A DNA stretch of 55,946 bases from a virus. Position numbers and translations under genes: made by a program. Positions 48,684 through 55,934 of the stretch are shown here, one piece after another (the stretch's first letter is position 1; every line of letters begins with the position of its first letter). The stretch lies in the IMG/VR virus record IMGVR_UViG_3300008258_000011, positions 1 through 55,946 of that record. One strand, given 5' to 3'. A model generated the notes under the pieces. That model was not told the origin of the DNA, did no database searches, and saw only the letters and a program-made list of their open reading frames with translations.

Positions 48684-49326
48684 ATTTATTTTTATAGTCT
48701 AATCTTAGCTTTTTAAATCCACCAATCCAATTATCTCGCTTTTCAATAAACCAACGAGGATCATCATTGTCTACTGCCATAATGATTACAAGTCTGCCAA
48801 TAGGAATACCTGTTAGTTCTTCAAATGCAACAGCATAAGCTGCAGTCTGCATAAAGTAGTTATGAATATCATCACGATCTTTTGGTTTGCTTGATGTTTT
48901 AAAATCTATAACACTAAGTTTACCTTGGAATTCTGCGATGCAGTCCACTGTTCCAGCGACTTGTAAGTGGTCAGAATATAACGCATCTTCCAAGCAGTGA
49001 ATGTTGTCGACTTGGTCAAGCAGGGGTTTGATTGAGTTGAACATCTCTGCATCAAACATATCTGGCTCAACATGTTCTCCAAGGAGAAAGTCTTCGCAGT
49101 GTTGGTGGATTCTTGTGCCTCTCGCACTGGCTCTTCCAGAGATTCGGTTGGCTTCTGCTTCTCCGACTCTGTTTCGCCATTCCATGATCCCCTTTGCTGA
49201 GTGCAATCCTGTAACTGTCGTAACGGAGGGATAGGATTTACCTGATGGGGTTTTGTATAATCTCGTACCATCAGATTTTGTGTCACGTTCAAGTTTGGGT
49301 AGATCATGATGTATAAATGTTTTCAT
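48673..49326 (-). CDS. PD-(D/E)XK nuclease (RecB/MGME1-like)
   Basis: A 217-residue nuclease. SGKSYPSVTTVTGLHSAKGI, then ARGTRIHQHCEDFLLGE (the H of motif I) and VAGTVDCIAEFQGKLSVIDF-KTSSK with the D, and DxK catalytic residues, then NYFMQTAAYAVAFEELTG (the Q-Y motif IV) are standard for RecB-type/MGME1-like exonucleases in T4-like phages. It is probably involved in recombination, repair or host DNA breakdown. Its ATG overlaps the stop of the GH19 gene. A late box and the tmRNA promoter lie at its 3' end. Confidence 0.85.
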   Translation of the reverse strand: MKTFIHHDLPKLERDTKSDGTRLYKTPSGKSYPSVTTVTGLHSAKGIMEWRNRVGEAEANRISGRASARGTRIHQHCEDFLLGEHVEPDMFDAEMFNSIKPLLDQVDNIHCLEDALYSDHLQVAGTVDCIAEFQGKLSVIDFKTSSKPKDRDDIHNYFMQTAAYAVAFEELTGIPIGRLVIIMAVDNDDPRWFIEKRDNWIGGFKKLRLDYKNKFAI

Positions 49327-49946
49327 TATGTAAGTAAGTGAATTGCTTCCTCATAGTGGTGAATGCGATCTTCAAGACCAATGTAACCACCATTGATAAT
49401 ACGAGTCATAGTTTTAATATCACCTTGATCTGCGTAGCGATTCAAACCATTCTTATTCCAAAACCAAATAGCAGACATAAGAGCAAAGTCACGATCTGCA
49501 GTAACCCAATCTGGATTCTCAAAAAGATTTTCCCAGTCATCAAACATTTCTTTGGCAAACGCCATATAGTTTGCTTTACCAGTAAGCTGAATCGGACCAC
49601 GTCCACGATACTTCCAACCATCACCAGATGATTCTGGACCATTACCCATACGACCACCATAAACTTTATTGGCAATCATTTCTGGCTTACGTTCATATGG
49701 CACAGCAGATTCAAGTGTGGGAAAATACTTTTTAAAGATACCATTCAAACCCTTTGCAGAGTAGTTTAGGTTTTCTTCAAAAGTAGTCCAACCACCAGAC
49801 TCATGACCACATTGAGCAAGAAATGCTGCAACACGATGAGGTGTATTAATATCATACGTTGGGAAAACTTCATTCATAGAGTTAGCCCATCCCTGATGGT
49901 CTTGTGCTCTTGGGAATAACTTTTTAAATTGTTCTGCTGTAATCAT
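49326..49946 (-). CDS. GH19 endolysin
   Basis: A 206-residue enzyme, full GH19 (chitinase-type lysozyme) domain: TPHRVAAFLAQCGHESGGWT with the first catalytic Glu, FEENLNYSAKGLNGIFKKYF with the second Glu pair, DGWKYRGRGPIQLTGKANYM and the C-terminal ALMSAIWFWNKNGLN, MTRIINGGYIGLEDRI. These enzymes cut peptidoglycan sugar chains in phages of Gram-negative hosts. There is no signal peptide, so it needs a holin (39686-40015 is a candidate). The baseplate hub protein has a second, distinct GH19 domain. Confidence 0.92.
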   Translation of the reverse strand: MITAEQFKKLFPRAQDHQGWANSMNEVFPTYDINTPHRVAAFLAQCGHESGGWTTFEENLNYSAKGLNGIFKKYFPTLESAVPYERKPEMIANKVYGGRMGNGPESSGDGWKYRGRGPIQLTGKANYMAFAKEMFDDWENLFENPDWVTADRDFALMSAIWFWNKNGLNRYADQGDIKTMTRIINGGYIGLEDRIHHYEEAIHLLT

Positions 49947-50713
49947 TTTGTTTCCTGATCTTCTATTTTAAGTTTGGCTAAAATATATTCTTTAACAAGA
50001 GAAGAACGAACAATATCATCAGGAGTAAATTCAACTTTAGTGAATGAACTCATATGCATAGCAATGTCAAAGAATTTCAAGATTCCAGACATGTCGTTTT
50101 TCTTTTTATTCAAGTCGGTCTGACGGTAATCGCCACACCAGATAATCTTTGAACGATAACCAACACGAGTCATAACTGTGTCAATTTCTTCAAAGGTTAA
50201 GTTCTGCATCTCATCAACAATAATAATTGCGTCATCAAATGACATACCACGAATGAAAGATGTAGAGATAAAACTAATATGACCTTGTTCTTCTAAACGA
50301 TCCCACGCATCTTTGCGACCAAAAAGAGTTTCGCAAATTTGACGATAAGGTTGTTGGAAGATTTCCATCTTTTCGTTCACGTCACCTGGAAGATGACCAA
50401 TCTCACGAGATTGTACTGCTGAACGTACCACAATAATTTTATTAAATGGATTTGATTTATCCATCACTTCTTCAATTGCTTTATACAGAGCAATAAATGT
50501 TTTACCAGTACCTGCAACTCCGTGCAATGCTACAAAGTAATCACCACGTTTATATGCATCAAAGAATATCTTTTGATTATCTGTTAGTGGATCAAAGGTT
50601 TTTAAATCGTCTAAACGTAATTTAAGATGGGTTCCTGTTGCTGTTGGTTTTCTTGGGGTAGTTTCACTTTGAACATTATCTGGTTGTCTAGATTTTGCCG
50701 TTACTCGAGCCAT
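49943..50713 (-). CDS. phoH: PhoH-like ATPase
   Basis: A 256-residue protein. LTDNQKIFFDAYKRGDYFVA, Walker A GVAGTGKT, VRSAVQSREIGHLPGDVNEK and Walker B DDAIIIVDEMQNLTFEE, then GYRSKIIWCGDYRQTDL, all as in PhoH. It is a common marine phage gene (ATP-dependent, RNA-linked; its true role in phages is unsettled). The first 45 residues are a basic Pro/Thr-rich extension. The stop overlaps the start of the GH19 gene by 4 bases. The start follows AAAGGT. Confidence 0.95.
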   Translation of the reverse strand: MARVTAKSRQPDNVQSETTPRKPTATGTHLKLRLDDLKTFDPLTDNQKIFFDAYKRGDYFVALHGVAGTGKTFIALYKAIEEVMDKSNPFNKIIVVRSAVQSREIGHLPGDVNEKMEIFQQPYRQICETLFGRKDAWDRLEEQGHISFISTSFIRGMSFDDAIIIVDEMQNLTFEEIDTVMTRVGYRSKIIWCGDYRQTDLNKKKNDMSGILKFFDIAMHMSSFTKVEFTPDDIVRSSLVKEYILAKLKIEDQETK

Positions 50714-50724
50714 GGTTACCTTTA

Positions 50725-50967
50725 TTATAATTGTGAAGACGTTTTACTTAAATCGTTGTGCGGATTACGCTCGTTGATTTTTTGTAATACCTCTTTAAAG
50801 CCTGTATCTCTTTTAAGAGATACGTGATCTCCTGCAAAAGCTGGAGCTATGGTAATCGTTTGTTCTAAATGTGGATTGTCTAAAATAAATTGCTCTCGTT
50901 CAGAGATGCGCATAATATGTTCAGTCACATTACCTGTTTGTTTATTTCTAAATTCGTATGTTGGCAT
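50725..50967 (-). CDS. Small FmdB-like-start protein
   Basis: An 80-residue protein beginning MPTYEFRNKQTGNVTEHIM. The start resembles FmdB zinc-ribbon proteins (MPTYEYRC), but no Cys is present. It is a frequent small protein of marine T4-like phages next to phoH. The C-terminus (TGFKEVLQKINERNPHNDLS) is helical. Function unknown; a nucleic-acid-binding role is a guess. Confidence 0.65.
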   Translation of the reverse strand: MPTYEFRNKQTGNVTEHIMRISEREQFILDNPHLEQTITIAPAFAGDHVSLKRDTGFKEVLQKINERNPHNDLSKTSSQL

Positions 50968-50988
50968 TATAACTCTTTACATTAGTAT

Positions 50989-51600
50989 TTATGCGGGAAT
51001 CATCTTAAAGCGAACTTTATTTTGTTCTTTAATGTATATAGCTTTGTGATTTTGTTCTCGATATGCAGTAGCATACCATTCTGGGATTGCACGATTTGTC
51101 CAAACAGCAAATCTTTGTTTATCACCGATATAATAATTATGATACGCTCTAATAGAATCTCCAGGAACTTTATATTGTTCAGGCATGCACTGTGGCATTG
51201 GATCTGCAATCGCAACGGGAATATTTGTTGGTGGGTTGGAAAGAAACGGAATCAATCTTTCAGCAACGTGATGTTTACCATAACGAAATGTATATTCTCG
51301 CATCAGATCTCGCCACAAATTATATAACCACCAGTAATTATCTAATGACTGACGACACCAGATACCAGATGGATGGTTCATATGTGAAGCCATATACAAA
51401 TTATCTTCACGCTGGTCAGCTAATTTCCATCGCATGGCTTTTCGACCAGAAATAGACTTACCCTCATACTCATATCCGTCAAGAAGACGATGAGCAGTTG
51501 AGAGAAGTTGTGCATATTCCAGAATCATCTTGACCACATGCTTGTCAAGATGTTGTTTTGCGCATTCTTTAGTATCTTCGTGAAGATAAAATATATTCAT
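50989..51600 (-). CDS. Conserved phage protein with a His-rich N-terminal motif
   Basis: A 203-residue protein. MNIFYLHEDTKECAKQHLDK, HVVKMILEYAQLLSTAHRLL, and later HPSGIWCRQSLDNYWWLYNL, then MPEQYKVPGDSIRAYHNYYI. The H-x3-H motif near the N-terminus is invariant in the relatives I remember from cyanophages; some annotations link it to pyrimidine-dimer glycosylases, which I cannot confirm. Several Trp and His could bind nucleotides or metal. The ATGA overlap with the membrane protein upstream indicates coupling. Confidence 0.65.
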   Translation of the reverse strand: MNIFYLHEDTKECAKQHLDKHVVKMILEYAQLLSTAHRLLDGYEYEGKSISGRKAMRWKLADQREDNLYMASHMNHPSGIWCRQSLDNYWWLYNLWRDLMREYTFRYGKHHVAERLIPFLSNPPTNIPVAIADPMPQCMPEQYKVPGDSIRAYHNYYIGDKQRFAVWTNRAIPEWYATAYREQNHKAIYIKEQNKVRFKMIPA

Positions 51601-51881
51601 AGCATCCGAACTAAACCAATAATATCAATAGTTACCAATAACAAGTAGTTAGCCAGCATCCCAAATGATTTCCTAGTCCAACTAGCCCAAGCATAAAGAG
51701 CACAACCAGTAATCCAGATAGGATAAAGAACAAGTAGCGGAGGGTTAGGGACTGTTGCAGCCATAGTAATTGAACAACCAATACTAATAGCCCAAGCCAG
51801 CAACTCAACAATAAAACGAAACTTACTAGAATACCAGTCATCACGAATCCATTCTAAAGTGGGTCTAAAAATATCAAGCAT
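51597..51881 (-). CDS. Small multi-TM membrane protein
   Basis: A 94-residue protein from the ATG at 51881 (MLDIFRPTLEWIRDDWYSSK), preceded by GAGGTG. There are three hydrophobic segments: FIVELLAWAISIGCSITMAA, LLVLYPIWITGCALYAWASW, and MLANYLLLVTIDIIGLVRML. It overlaps the end of the HAD gene. Many T4-like phages code a similar small membrane protein here; the function is not known. Confidence 0.65.
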   Translation of the reverse strand: MLDIFRPTLEWIRDDWYSSKFRFIVELLAWAISIGCSITMAATVPNPPLLVLYPIWITGCALYAWASWTRKSFGMLANYLLLVTIDIIGLVRML

Positions 51882-52380
51882 AAGCACCTCGTAGGGCATT
51901 CAACCCCATGATTCCACGAATTGTATCGTGAATTTGTTGTATTGAGTCAGTAGATCTAGTATGAAGTATACCGTGACCACCTTTAGCAGTAAATGGTGTG
52001 ATACAACCAATAGAATCATCAACTAAAATTGCTTGATCATGTGCAAATTTAGATTTTTCTTCTTTTGAACGCACAAAATTCGCTTTGTAAGGGATGTTCC
52101 ACTTGTCTAACCATTTTTGTTTTTGTGATTTTGCTGCATTTCCTTGTTGAACATCAAAAGTTCCCATTGAAGTAAGAATTTCAATGTGAATATGCTCAAG
52201 TTTACTGACATAAGTCAGTAATTCTTGTGTGTCTGGCATAAATTCCAGATCTTCAAAGATGTGAAAGTCCATTACAGCTGCACGAAATCGTTTTCCGTCG
52301 GCTGCATGAGTGCGTAAAGAACGATATGCTTTGTCAAAGTTGCAAAGCACGCCATCCATGTCTAAGTAAAGTGTAATCAT
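51874..52380 (-). CDS. HAD-family phosphatase (deoxynucleotidase-like), leaderless start
   Basis: A 168-residue protein from the ATG at 52380 (MITLYLDMDGVLCNFDKAY). The DMDGV motif holds both catalytic Asp (D7, D9). ILTSMGTFDVQQGNAAKSQK and DQAILVDDSIGCITPFTAKG give motifs II-IV with the VDDS. The layout resembles 5'(3')-deoxyribonucleotidases of phages. A TTGACT-N17-TATAAT promoter ends six bases before the ATG, so the mRNA is probably leaderless. The upstream extension of the frame (to 52404) would overlap the promoter and is unlikely. Confidence 0.85.
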   Translation of the reverse strand: MITLYLDMDGVLCNFDKAYRSLRTHAADGKRFRAAVMDFHIFEDLEFMPDTQELLTYVSKLEHIHIEILTSMGTFDVQQGNAAKSQKQKWLDKWNIPYKANFVRSKEEKSKFAHDQAILVDDSIGCITPFTAKGGHGILHTRSTDSIQQIHDTIRGIMGLNALRGAYA

Positions 52381-52386
52381 AATAAT

Positions 52387-52415
52387 ATTATACCTCAAAA
52401 CCACATTAAAGTCAA
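52387..52415 (-). promoter_or_regulatory. Host-type early promoter TTGACT-N17-TATAAT
   Basis: Almost consensus sigma-70-type promoter. The HAD gene's ATG begins 6 nt after the -10, where transcription start is expected. Confidence 0.88.
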
Positions 52416-52416
52416 G

Positions 52417-52791
52417 TCATTTCACGAATTTGGTGAAATTAGGTGGTTTCCAACCCTCTGGTTTAAGGATTTTGCCATCTTCACGACGAATAACCTTGTT
52501 AGTTACTTTGTCAATCTTTGCAAGATTGCTTAAAGCACCCTCATCCCACGAATTTTCACAATCCCAACCACGAGATTTCATATATCCGATGATAACCCAC
52601 ATCATATCAAAGCAAGCATCAAGTTGTTCAACATCATCGTCATCTAAAAGTGCTTCTTTAAACTCTGCATACTCTTCATGGATGAGTTTTAAGTATAATT
52701 TTGACAATTCATTTTGTGGACTTGGTGTAACTGGACAATCTTGACCACATGCTTTGAGAAAAACTGCTACGTCTGTGAAAACTTTAGTCAT
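52417..52791 (-). CDS. MazG-like nucleotide pyrophosphohydrolase
   Basis: A 124-residue protein. LIHEEYAEFKEALLDDDDVE and QLDACFDMMWVIIGYMKS carry the EExxE and DxxxD motifs of all-alpha MazG/PRA-PH-type pyrophosphatases. The C-terminal half (SNLAKIDKVTNKVIRREDGK, ILKPEGWKPPNF) is like that of single-domain phage enzymes. MazG enzymes hydrolyse (d)NTPs and may change ppGpp or dNTP pools. Catalytic residues look intact. It starts in an overlap with the 101-residue gene. Confidence 0.78.
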   Translation of the reverse strand: MTKVFTDVAVFLKACGQDCPVTPSPQNELSKLYLKLIHEEYAEFKEALLDDDDVEQLDACFDMMWVIIGYMKSRGWDCENSWDEGALSNLAKIDKVTNKVIRREDGKILKPEGWKPPNFTKFVK

Positions 52792-53093
52792 TTGTTACGC
52801 TCCGTATCAAAATAGTAAGAAGATTTATCATCTGTGATTGGAAAATCTGGAAGATTATCTTGTGGAGTATCCCACTCTTCAGTGTTCCACTCTGGACCAG
52901 TACCATAATATTCATCTTCTGTAACAAAATCTAGAATACCAGGTGGATTAAATCCTGCTCCACGTAAGAATAATTCAAATTCTGACACAACGTCATTGAG
53001 TGCTACTGCATCGAACTCAATAGTACGCTTTGTTACAATACCTTCGCTAAAAGGCATTGGATCATCTTCGCAAATAAAAGTAAATTTAGGCAT
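52788..53093 (-). CDS. Small acidic conserved protein
   Basis: A 101-residue protein (MPKFTFICEDDPMPFSEGIV...). LNDVVSEFELFLRGAGFNPP and GILDFVTEDEYYG are similar to small cyanophage proteins that I recall next to mazG-type genes. It is acidic overall (EWNTEEWDTPQDNLPDFPIT). It has no known function. Its start overlaps the stop of the 59-residue gene (TAATG), and its stop overlaps the mazG-like start. Confidence 0.62.
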   Translation of the reverse strand: MPKFTFICEDDPMPFSEGIVTKRTIEFDAVALNDVVSEFELFLRGAGFNPPGILDFVTEDEYYGTGPEWNTEEWDTPQDNLPDFPITDDKSSYYFDTERNK

Positions 53094-53272
53094 TAGTCGT
53101 GCTCCTGTAGTGACCAGTTCAATTGTTTAATAGTTTCTCTTAAATTTTCATTCTCGTGTTTTAGTTTGGTGATTTCCGTAAACAAAAATACAACTGCTTC
53201 TTCCATCTCGTTTGGGCAGATTTTGTTTTGGATATCCTCAACTGCTTGTTGCATCTTGTTCTGTGTTATCAT
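53093..53272 (-). CDS. 59-residue coiled-coil protein
   Basis: ATG at 53272, preceded by AAGGA with 6 nt spacing. MITQNKMQQAVEDIQNKICP and then EMEEAVVFLFTEITKLKHEN, ENLRETIKQLNWSLQEHD form one long helix, likely a dimeric coiled coil. It overlaps the 65-residue gene upstream by 35 nt and the 101-residue gene downstream by one base. Not recognised otherwise. Confidence 0.6.
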   Translation of the reverse strand: MITQNKMQQAVEDIQNKICPNEMEEAVVFLFTEITKLKHENENLRETIKQLNWSLQEHD

Positions 53273-53435
53273 CTTTTTTCCTTAACGTCCAGCTACCATT
53301 TTTGTTATCAATCCACTCAAGGACATCTCCCTCTTTCCAGCCTGCACTTTCCATAAGATCGTCTGGGAATTCCAAGATCTTATCTCCAGTTTCGGGATCC
53401 TCTTGTACTTCAATAGTCCAATTAGTTTTACTCAT
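53238..53435 (-). CDS. Small AbrB-like or acidic protein
   Basis: A 65-residue protein. WTIEVQEDPETGDKILEFPD, DLMESAGWKEGDVLEWIDNK, NGSWTLRKK follow the pattern of small swapped-hairpin (AbrB/SpoVT-like) or related phage proteins (IxLPxDxxxxxGWxxGDxL). Such domains bind DNA in some cases. A ribosome-binding site (GGTGGAAG) precedes it. Its end overlaps the next gene's start. The function is only suggested. Confidence 0.6.
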   Translation of the reverse strand: MSKTNWTIEVQEDPETGDKILEFPDDLMESAGWKEGDVLEWIDNKNGSWTLRKKDDNTEQDATSS

Positions 53436-54304
53436 ACTTCCACCACCTTTAGTTGAAAACGATCTGCACGATCTTCATAGTTAATGTAACCACGTGGATT
53501 GCAAACAACACGGCATCCCTTAATCATGTAGTCAAAATCTTCATGAGTATGACCATGAGTCCACAGTTTGATTCCTGGACGATCCATAATGAATTGATCC
53601 AAACGAGAATTGTATGCACCATTCATCAGTTTATCGTGCTTGTAACGAGGATGCTCAGAACCCTTACTTGGTGCGTGATGCCCAACTACAATGGTTGTCA
53701 TCCATGGAGGAGTCATATTGTAATTAGTCTCAATAAACTTCAGCATCGCTTTGTGGTCTTCAATCACATGTCGTGGAGAAAGGGTTGCAGGACGAGTCTT
53801 AAACTTTACAGTCTTGGTGTCATCTTCCTTTGTATCCCACACTCTGTAGTTGACCATCTCATTACTGTTCTCACAGATTTGAAAGTCATTCATACGACGC
53901 TGAACATGATTCATGGTCATCTCATCTTCATTATTCATATCAGTCCAAAGAGTGCCACCCAGAAATACATAATCTCCAAGAGTGAATACTTCTTTGTCTA
54001 GAACATGAATATTTGGTAGATGCTTTAGTGCATCTTTTAGAATGCCTGCAGAAGTAGCATAGTCACCATGATAGTGCTCGTGATTACCCATAACATAAAC
54101 AACATGAGGGAAGTTCCGAGAGCAAGCAGTAAAAAACTCAAGATAGCGATCAGTTTTAGCACTAGAAAGAATGCTATCGGTAACACGAATATCGCAAGCA
54201 GTACAAATATCACCAGATAAAATAAGTACTTCAGCATCTTGAGTATTCTCCAAGTGTAGTTGTCCAAACTCTAAATGCACGTCTGAGCAAATTGCGATTT
54301 TCAT
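53432..54304 (-). CDS. Calcineurin-like metallophosphoesterase
   Basis: A 290-residue enzyme. MKIAICSDVHLEFG, VLILSGDICTA, YVMGNHEHYHGDY, TTIVVGHHAPS, and LWTHGHTHEDFDY give the complete set of metal-binding motifs (DxH, GDxx, GNHE, GHH, GHTH) in the right order. NPRGY at the end is typical of phage relatives. It is likely a phosphodiesterase or phosphatase of the early region. The substrate cannot be told from the sequence. Its stop overlaps the start of the AbrB-like gene. Confidence 0.9.
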   Translation of the reverse strand: MKIAICSDVHLEFGQLHLENTQDAEVLILSGDICTACDIRVTDSILSSAKTDRYLEFFTACSRNFPHVVYVMGNHEHYHGDYATSAGILKDALKHLPNIHVLDKEVFTLGDYVFLGGTLWTDMNNEDEMTMNHVQRRMNDFQICENSNEMVNYRVWDTKEDDTKTVKFKTRPATLSPRHVIEDHKAMLKFIETNYNMTPPWMTTIVVGHHAPSKGSEHPRYKHDKLMNGAYNSRLDQFIMDRPGIKLWTHGHTHEDFDYMIKGCRVVCNPRGYINYEDRADRFQLKVVEV

Positions 54305-54311
54305 TTAATTC

Positions 54312-54530
54312 TCACTGTAAAGTTGCATGGGGTACTTGTTTATTAACAGTAGCCACAGTTGTTAAAAGTTTATTCATATCATCACGGCATTCTAGATCAT
54401 CGCACATAATTGCAAGACGTGCAAGAACAACAGCTGTTAAATTAAGAGCAGCTACTTGATTTTCAGTTGCCAGCTTAATTAAAAAGTTATCAATCTCAGC
54501 GGAGATCTGGATTAGTTGATTGTTGTTCAT
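54312..54530 (-). CDS. Small helical protein of unknown function
   Basis: A 72-residue protein (MNNNQLIQISAEIDNFLIKL...). It is all-helical with hydrophobic positions (NLTAVVLARLAIMCDDLECR). Two Cys are present. It overlaps the upstream gene by four bases and precedes the metallophosphoesterase by 7 nt. The start follows AGGTGA. Nothing further can be said of its role. Confidence 0.6.
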   Translation of the reverse strand: MNNNQLIQISAEIDNFLIKLATENQVAALNLTAVVLARLAIMCDDLECRDDMNKLLTTVATVNKQVPHATLQ

Positions 54531-54775
54531 TCTATCACCTTTAATCGTTTCATACCCTTAGCAGGGACTTTTACCACGTGCACATACTCACCATTAACAT
54601 TAATGGGTAGATCCAGATGACACAAGACTATCCCACTCTCATTATAATCTTCTCGGATAACAGATCCAATTACAGGAATTCCACCGACCTTGCCAGATAC
54701 ACGATCTCCGTATACCCACTTTGCTAGTGGTTTGTCAGCATCTCGCTTTTCAAATTGTTCTTTAAGTGTACTCAT
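54527..54775 (-). CDS. Small SH3-like protein with near-leaderless start
   Basis: An 82-residue protein from the ATG at 54775 (MSTLKEQFEKRDADKPLAKW). The frame extends to a TTG at 54811, but that codon is part of the -35 box of the promoter, so I reject it. VYGDRVSGKVGGIPVIGSVI and YVHVVKVPAKGMKRLKVIE look like a small SH3-like beta-barrel. The ATG lies 7 nt after the -10, so the mRNA is leaderless or nearly so. The function is unknown. Confidence 0.6.
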   Translation of the reverse strand: MSTLKEQFEKRDADKPLAKWVYGDRVSGKVGGIPVIGSVIREDYNESGIVLCHLDLPINVNGEYVHVVKVPAKGMKRLKVIE

Positions 54776-54782
54776 ACTATTA

Positions 54783-54811
54783 ATTATACTCGCAATCTTA
54801 ATAAAAGTCAA
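54783..54811 (-). promoter_or_regulatory. Host-type early promoter TTGACT-N17-TATAAT
   Basis: TTGACT at 54811-54806, 17-nt spacer, TATAAT at 54788-54783, then ATG seven bases later. The -35 overlaps the end of the 35-residue membrane protein gene. Confidence 0.85.
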
Positions 54812-54915
54812 AACAAAGAACGCACCAATCTATTGAGAATTACTCCCACAGCGGAAGCAAGTAAGAATAATCCCAATAGGTAGTACGCAACAATCCATAG
54901 ATCTGCATCACTCAT
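54808..54915 (-). CDS. 35-residue single-TM protein
   Basis: ATG at 54915 with a strong GGAGG ribosome-binding site. MSDADLWIVAYYLLGLFLLA is a membrane segment, followed by SAVGVILNRLVRSLF with a basic end. It overlaps the stop of the 91-residue gene by eight bases and its own stop lies in the promoter of the next unit. Too short for a family call, but site and overlap suggest it is real. Confidence 0.6.
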   Translation of the reverse strand: MSDADLWIVAYYLLGLFLLASAVGVILNRLVRSLF

Positions 54916-55183
54916 GCTGACCTCCAAAGTAAGCTATCACTATCTCAATGGCTGGGATTAGTTCATCCCGATTCTTTGCATAGTCATCAGGATGCACCCA
55001 CATTCTATATCCATACTCTCCTTCCAGAGCGAAGCGATCTGCGTCTGGACATTCAAACCAACGCTGTTCTCGTAACAGATAATCCAGCTGATCTCTCATT
55101 ACTGCAAGAACAATGCCATCTGCCACCTCGTGAGGAATAACCAATCCTCCTGTAGCGTGTAGATGTTCATTCAATTTATTCAT
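54908..55183 (-). CDS. Small conserved phage protein
   Basis: A 91-residue protein. HEVADGIVLAVMRDQLDYLL, REQRWFECPDADRFALEGEY and VHPDDYAKNRDELIPAIEIV. The last part is helical. I recall similar proteins in T4-like marine phages (DDY..N..L..A...V...Y). It has a good AGGAG ribosome-binding site. The function is unknown; it is probably cytoplasmic and early. Confidence 0.65.
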   Translation of the reverse strand: MNKLNEHLHATGGLVIPHEVADGIVLAVMRDQLDYLLREQRWFECPDADRFALEGEYGYRMWVHPDDYAKNRDELIPAIEIVIAYFGGQHE

Positions 55184-55337
55184 AACAACTCCTATATTGT
55201 TCCATCCACGATTTTAGTACAGTCCTAGCTTCTACCCTAGAGAGACCAAAATCCCGCTGAAGATACACACTCGCTCCCATCATATTAATAACGCCACTCT
55301 TACGGAGTTTGTCTAGATACCTATAATAATCATTCAT
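55176..55337 (-). CDS. 53-residue helical protein, possible HTH
   Basis: I choose the ATG at 55337 (MNDYYRYLDKLRKSGVINMM), preceded by AAAAGG with 8 nt spacing; the earlier ATG at 55361 lies inside the upstream 33-residue gene and lacks a site. GASVYLQRDFGLSRVEARTV, then LKSWMEQYRS, has the form of a helix-turn-helix. It could be a small regulator. The 8-bp overlap with the next gene is typical for this region. Confidence 0.6.
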   Translation of the reverse strand: MNDYYRYLDKLRKSGVINMMGASVYLQRDFGLSRVEARTVLKSWMEQYRSCYE

Positions 55338-55350
55338 ATTAGCAACCTTT

Positions 55351-55452
55351 TCAAGAGACATAGATACCCCACTTACGAATACAGAGAGTGATAATCAAAC
55401 CAACAATAAGTTGTGCCAAGAGAAACCCAATAACAATGTAGAATGCAATCAT
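55351..55452 (-). CDS. 33-residue single-TM protein
   Basis: ATG at 55452 with AAAAAGG about 9 nt upstream. MIAFYIVIGFLLAQLIVGLI and then ITLCIRKWGIYVS give one membrane segment with a basic cytoplasmic end. It directly precedes and slightly overlaps the frame of the next gene. Not in any family I recognise, but similar mini-membrane proteins occur at 48447 and 54808. Confidence 0.5.
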   Translation of the reverse strand: MIAFYIVIGFLLAQLIVGLIITLCIRKWGIYVS

Positions 55453-55612
55453 ATCTATCGAACCTTTTTCACAAAAAAATATACGGGCGATTTTTCACCG
55501 AGAAACGAAATCAAAGTCATTAAGGTTTTCTCGGTCTTGTTATATTATGATGGGGGATAATACCATACCCTAATATACCAAGAAAGGGGACCCGTGCTCT
55601 AAAGTCATCGTT
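55453..55612. other. 160-nt gene-free stretch with a 9-bp inverted repeat
   Basis: Between two early genes lies an inverted repeat (ACCGAGAAA at 55497-55505, TTTCTCGGT at 55527-55535, 21-nt loop) and a T-rich run (minus strand). I see no ORF with a ribosome-binding site in it. It could be a leader or terminator; there is no clear promoter. Confidence 0.4.
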
Positions 55613-55840
55613 TTAAACCTGACCCCCTATACGATACCCCTTAAGAATCCTAGCAGCATCACTTACATCTGTAATCTCATCTAGCTCTGCCCAGTACACC
55701 AATTGCTCTAGGCTATCTACTGTATTCATAGTCTGCTCGGATAACCCAGCTTTCCACTCCTCGTATTCCTCTATACCCTTAATGCTCCACATCTTGTCTA
55801 ATAGGAACACTTGTCGCTTTGTTAACCCAGTAATAGTCAT
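55613..55840 (-). CDS. Small helical conserved phage protein
   Basis: A 75-residue protein from the ATG at 55840 (MTITGLTKRQVFLLDKMWSI), which is 8 nt from AAAGGA; the ATG two codons earlier is too near. EYEEWKAGLSEQTMNTVDSL, EQLVYWAELDEITDVSDAAR and ILKGYRIGG follow. I remember similar small proteins (LT..Q...L..MW.I......WK..L) in many marine T4-like phages. It is probably early. The function is unknown. Confidence 0.65.
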   Translation of the reverse strand: MTITGLTKRQVFLLDKMWSIKGIEEYEEWKAGLSEQTMNTVDSLEQLVYWAELDEITDVSDAARILKGYRIGGQV

Positions 55841-55869
55841 AATCATCTTCCTTTAAATTAGTGCTTGTT

Positions 55870-55934
55870 TTTCTTTATAGTCTGTAACAAGCAAAAATAG
55901 ACTGCATCAGTTTATGACTCTTTCTTTATAGTCT
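55870..55934. repeat. Direct 14-mer repeats holding TATAAAG boxes
   Basis: AGACTATAAAGAAA (minus strand) at 55870-55883 and 55921-55934, 51 bp apart. Each contains a -10-like TATAAA upstream of the last gene in the window. They may be tandem promoters (early or middle), but no good -35 is visible at 17 nt. Confidence 0.5.

Noticed and set aside
50725-50967. FmdB zinc-ribbon regulator
   Set aside because: Only the first residues resemble FmdB. The Cys pairs that define the zinc ribbon are absent.
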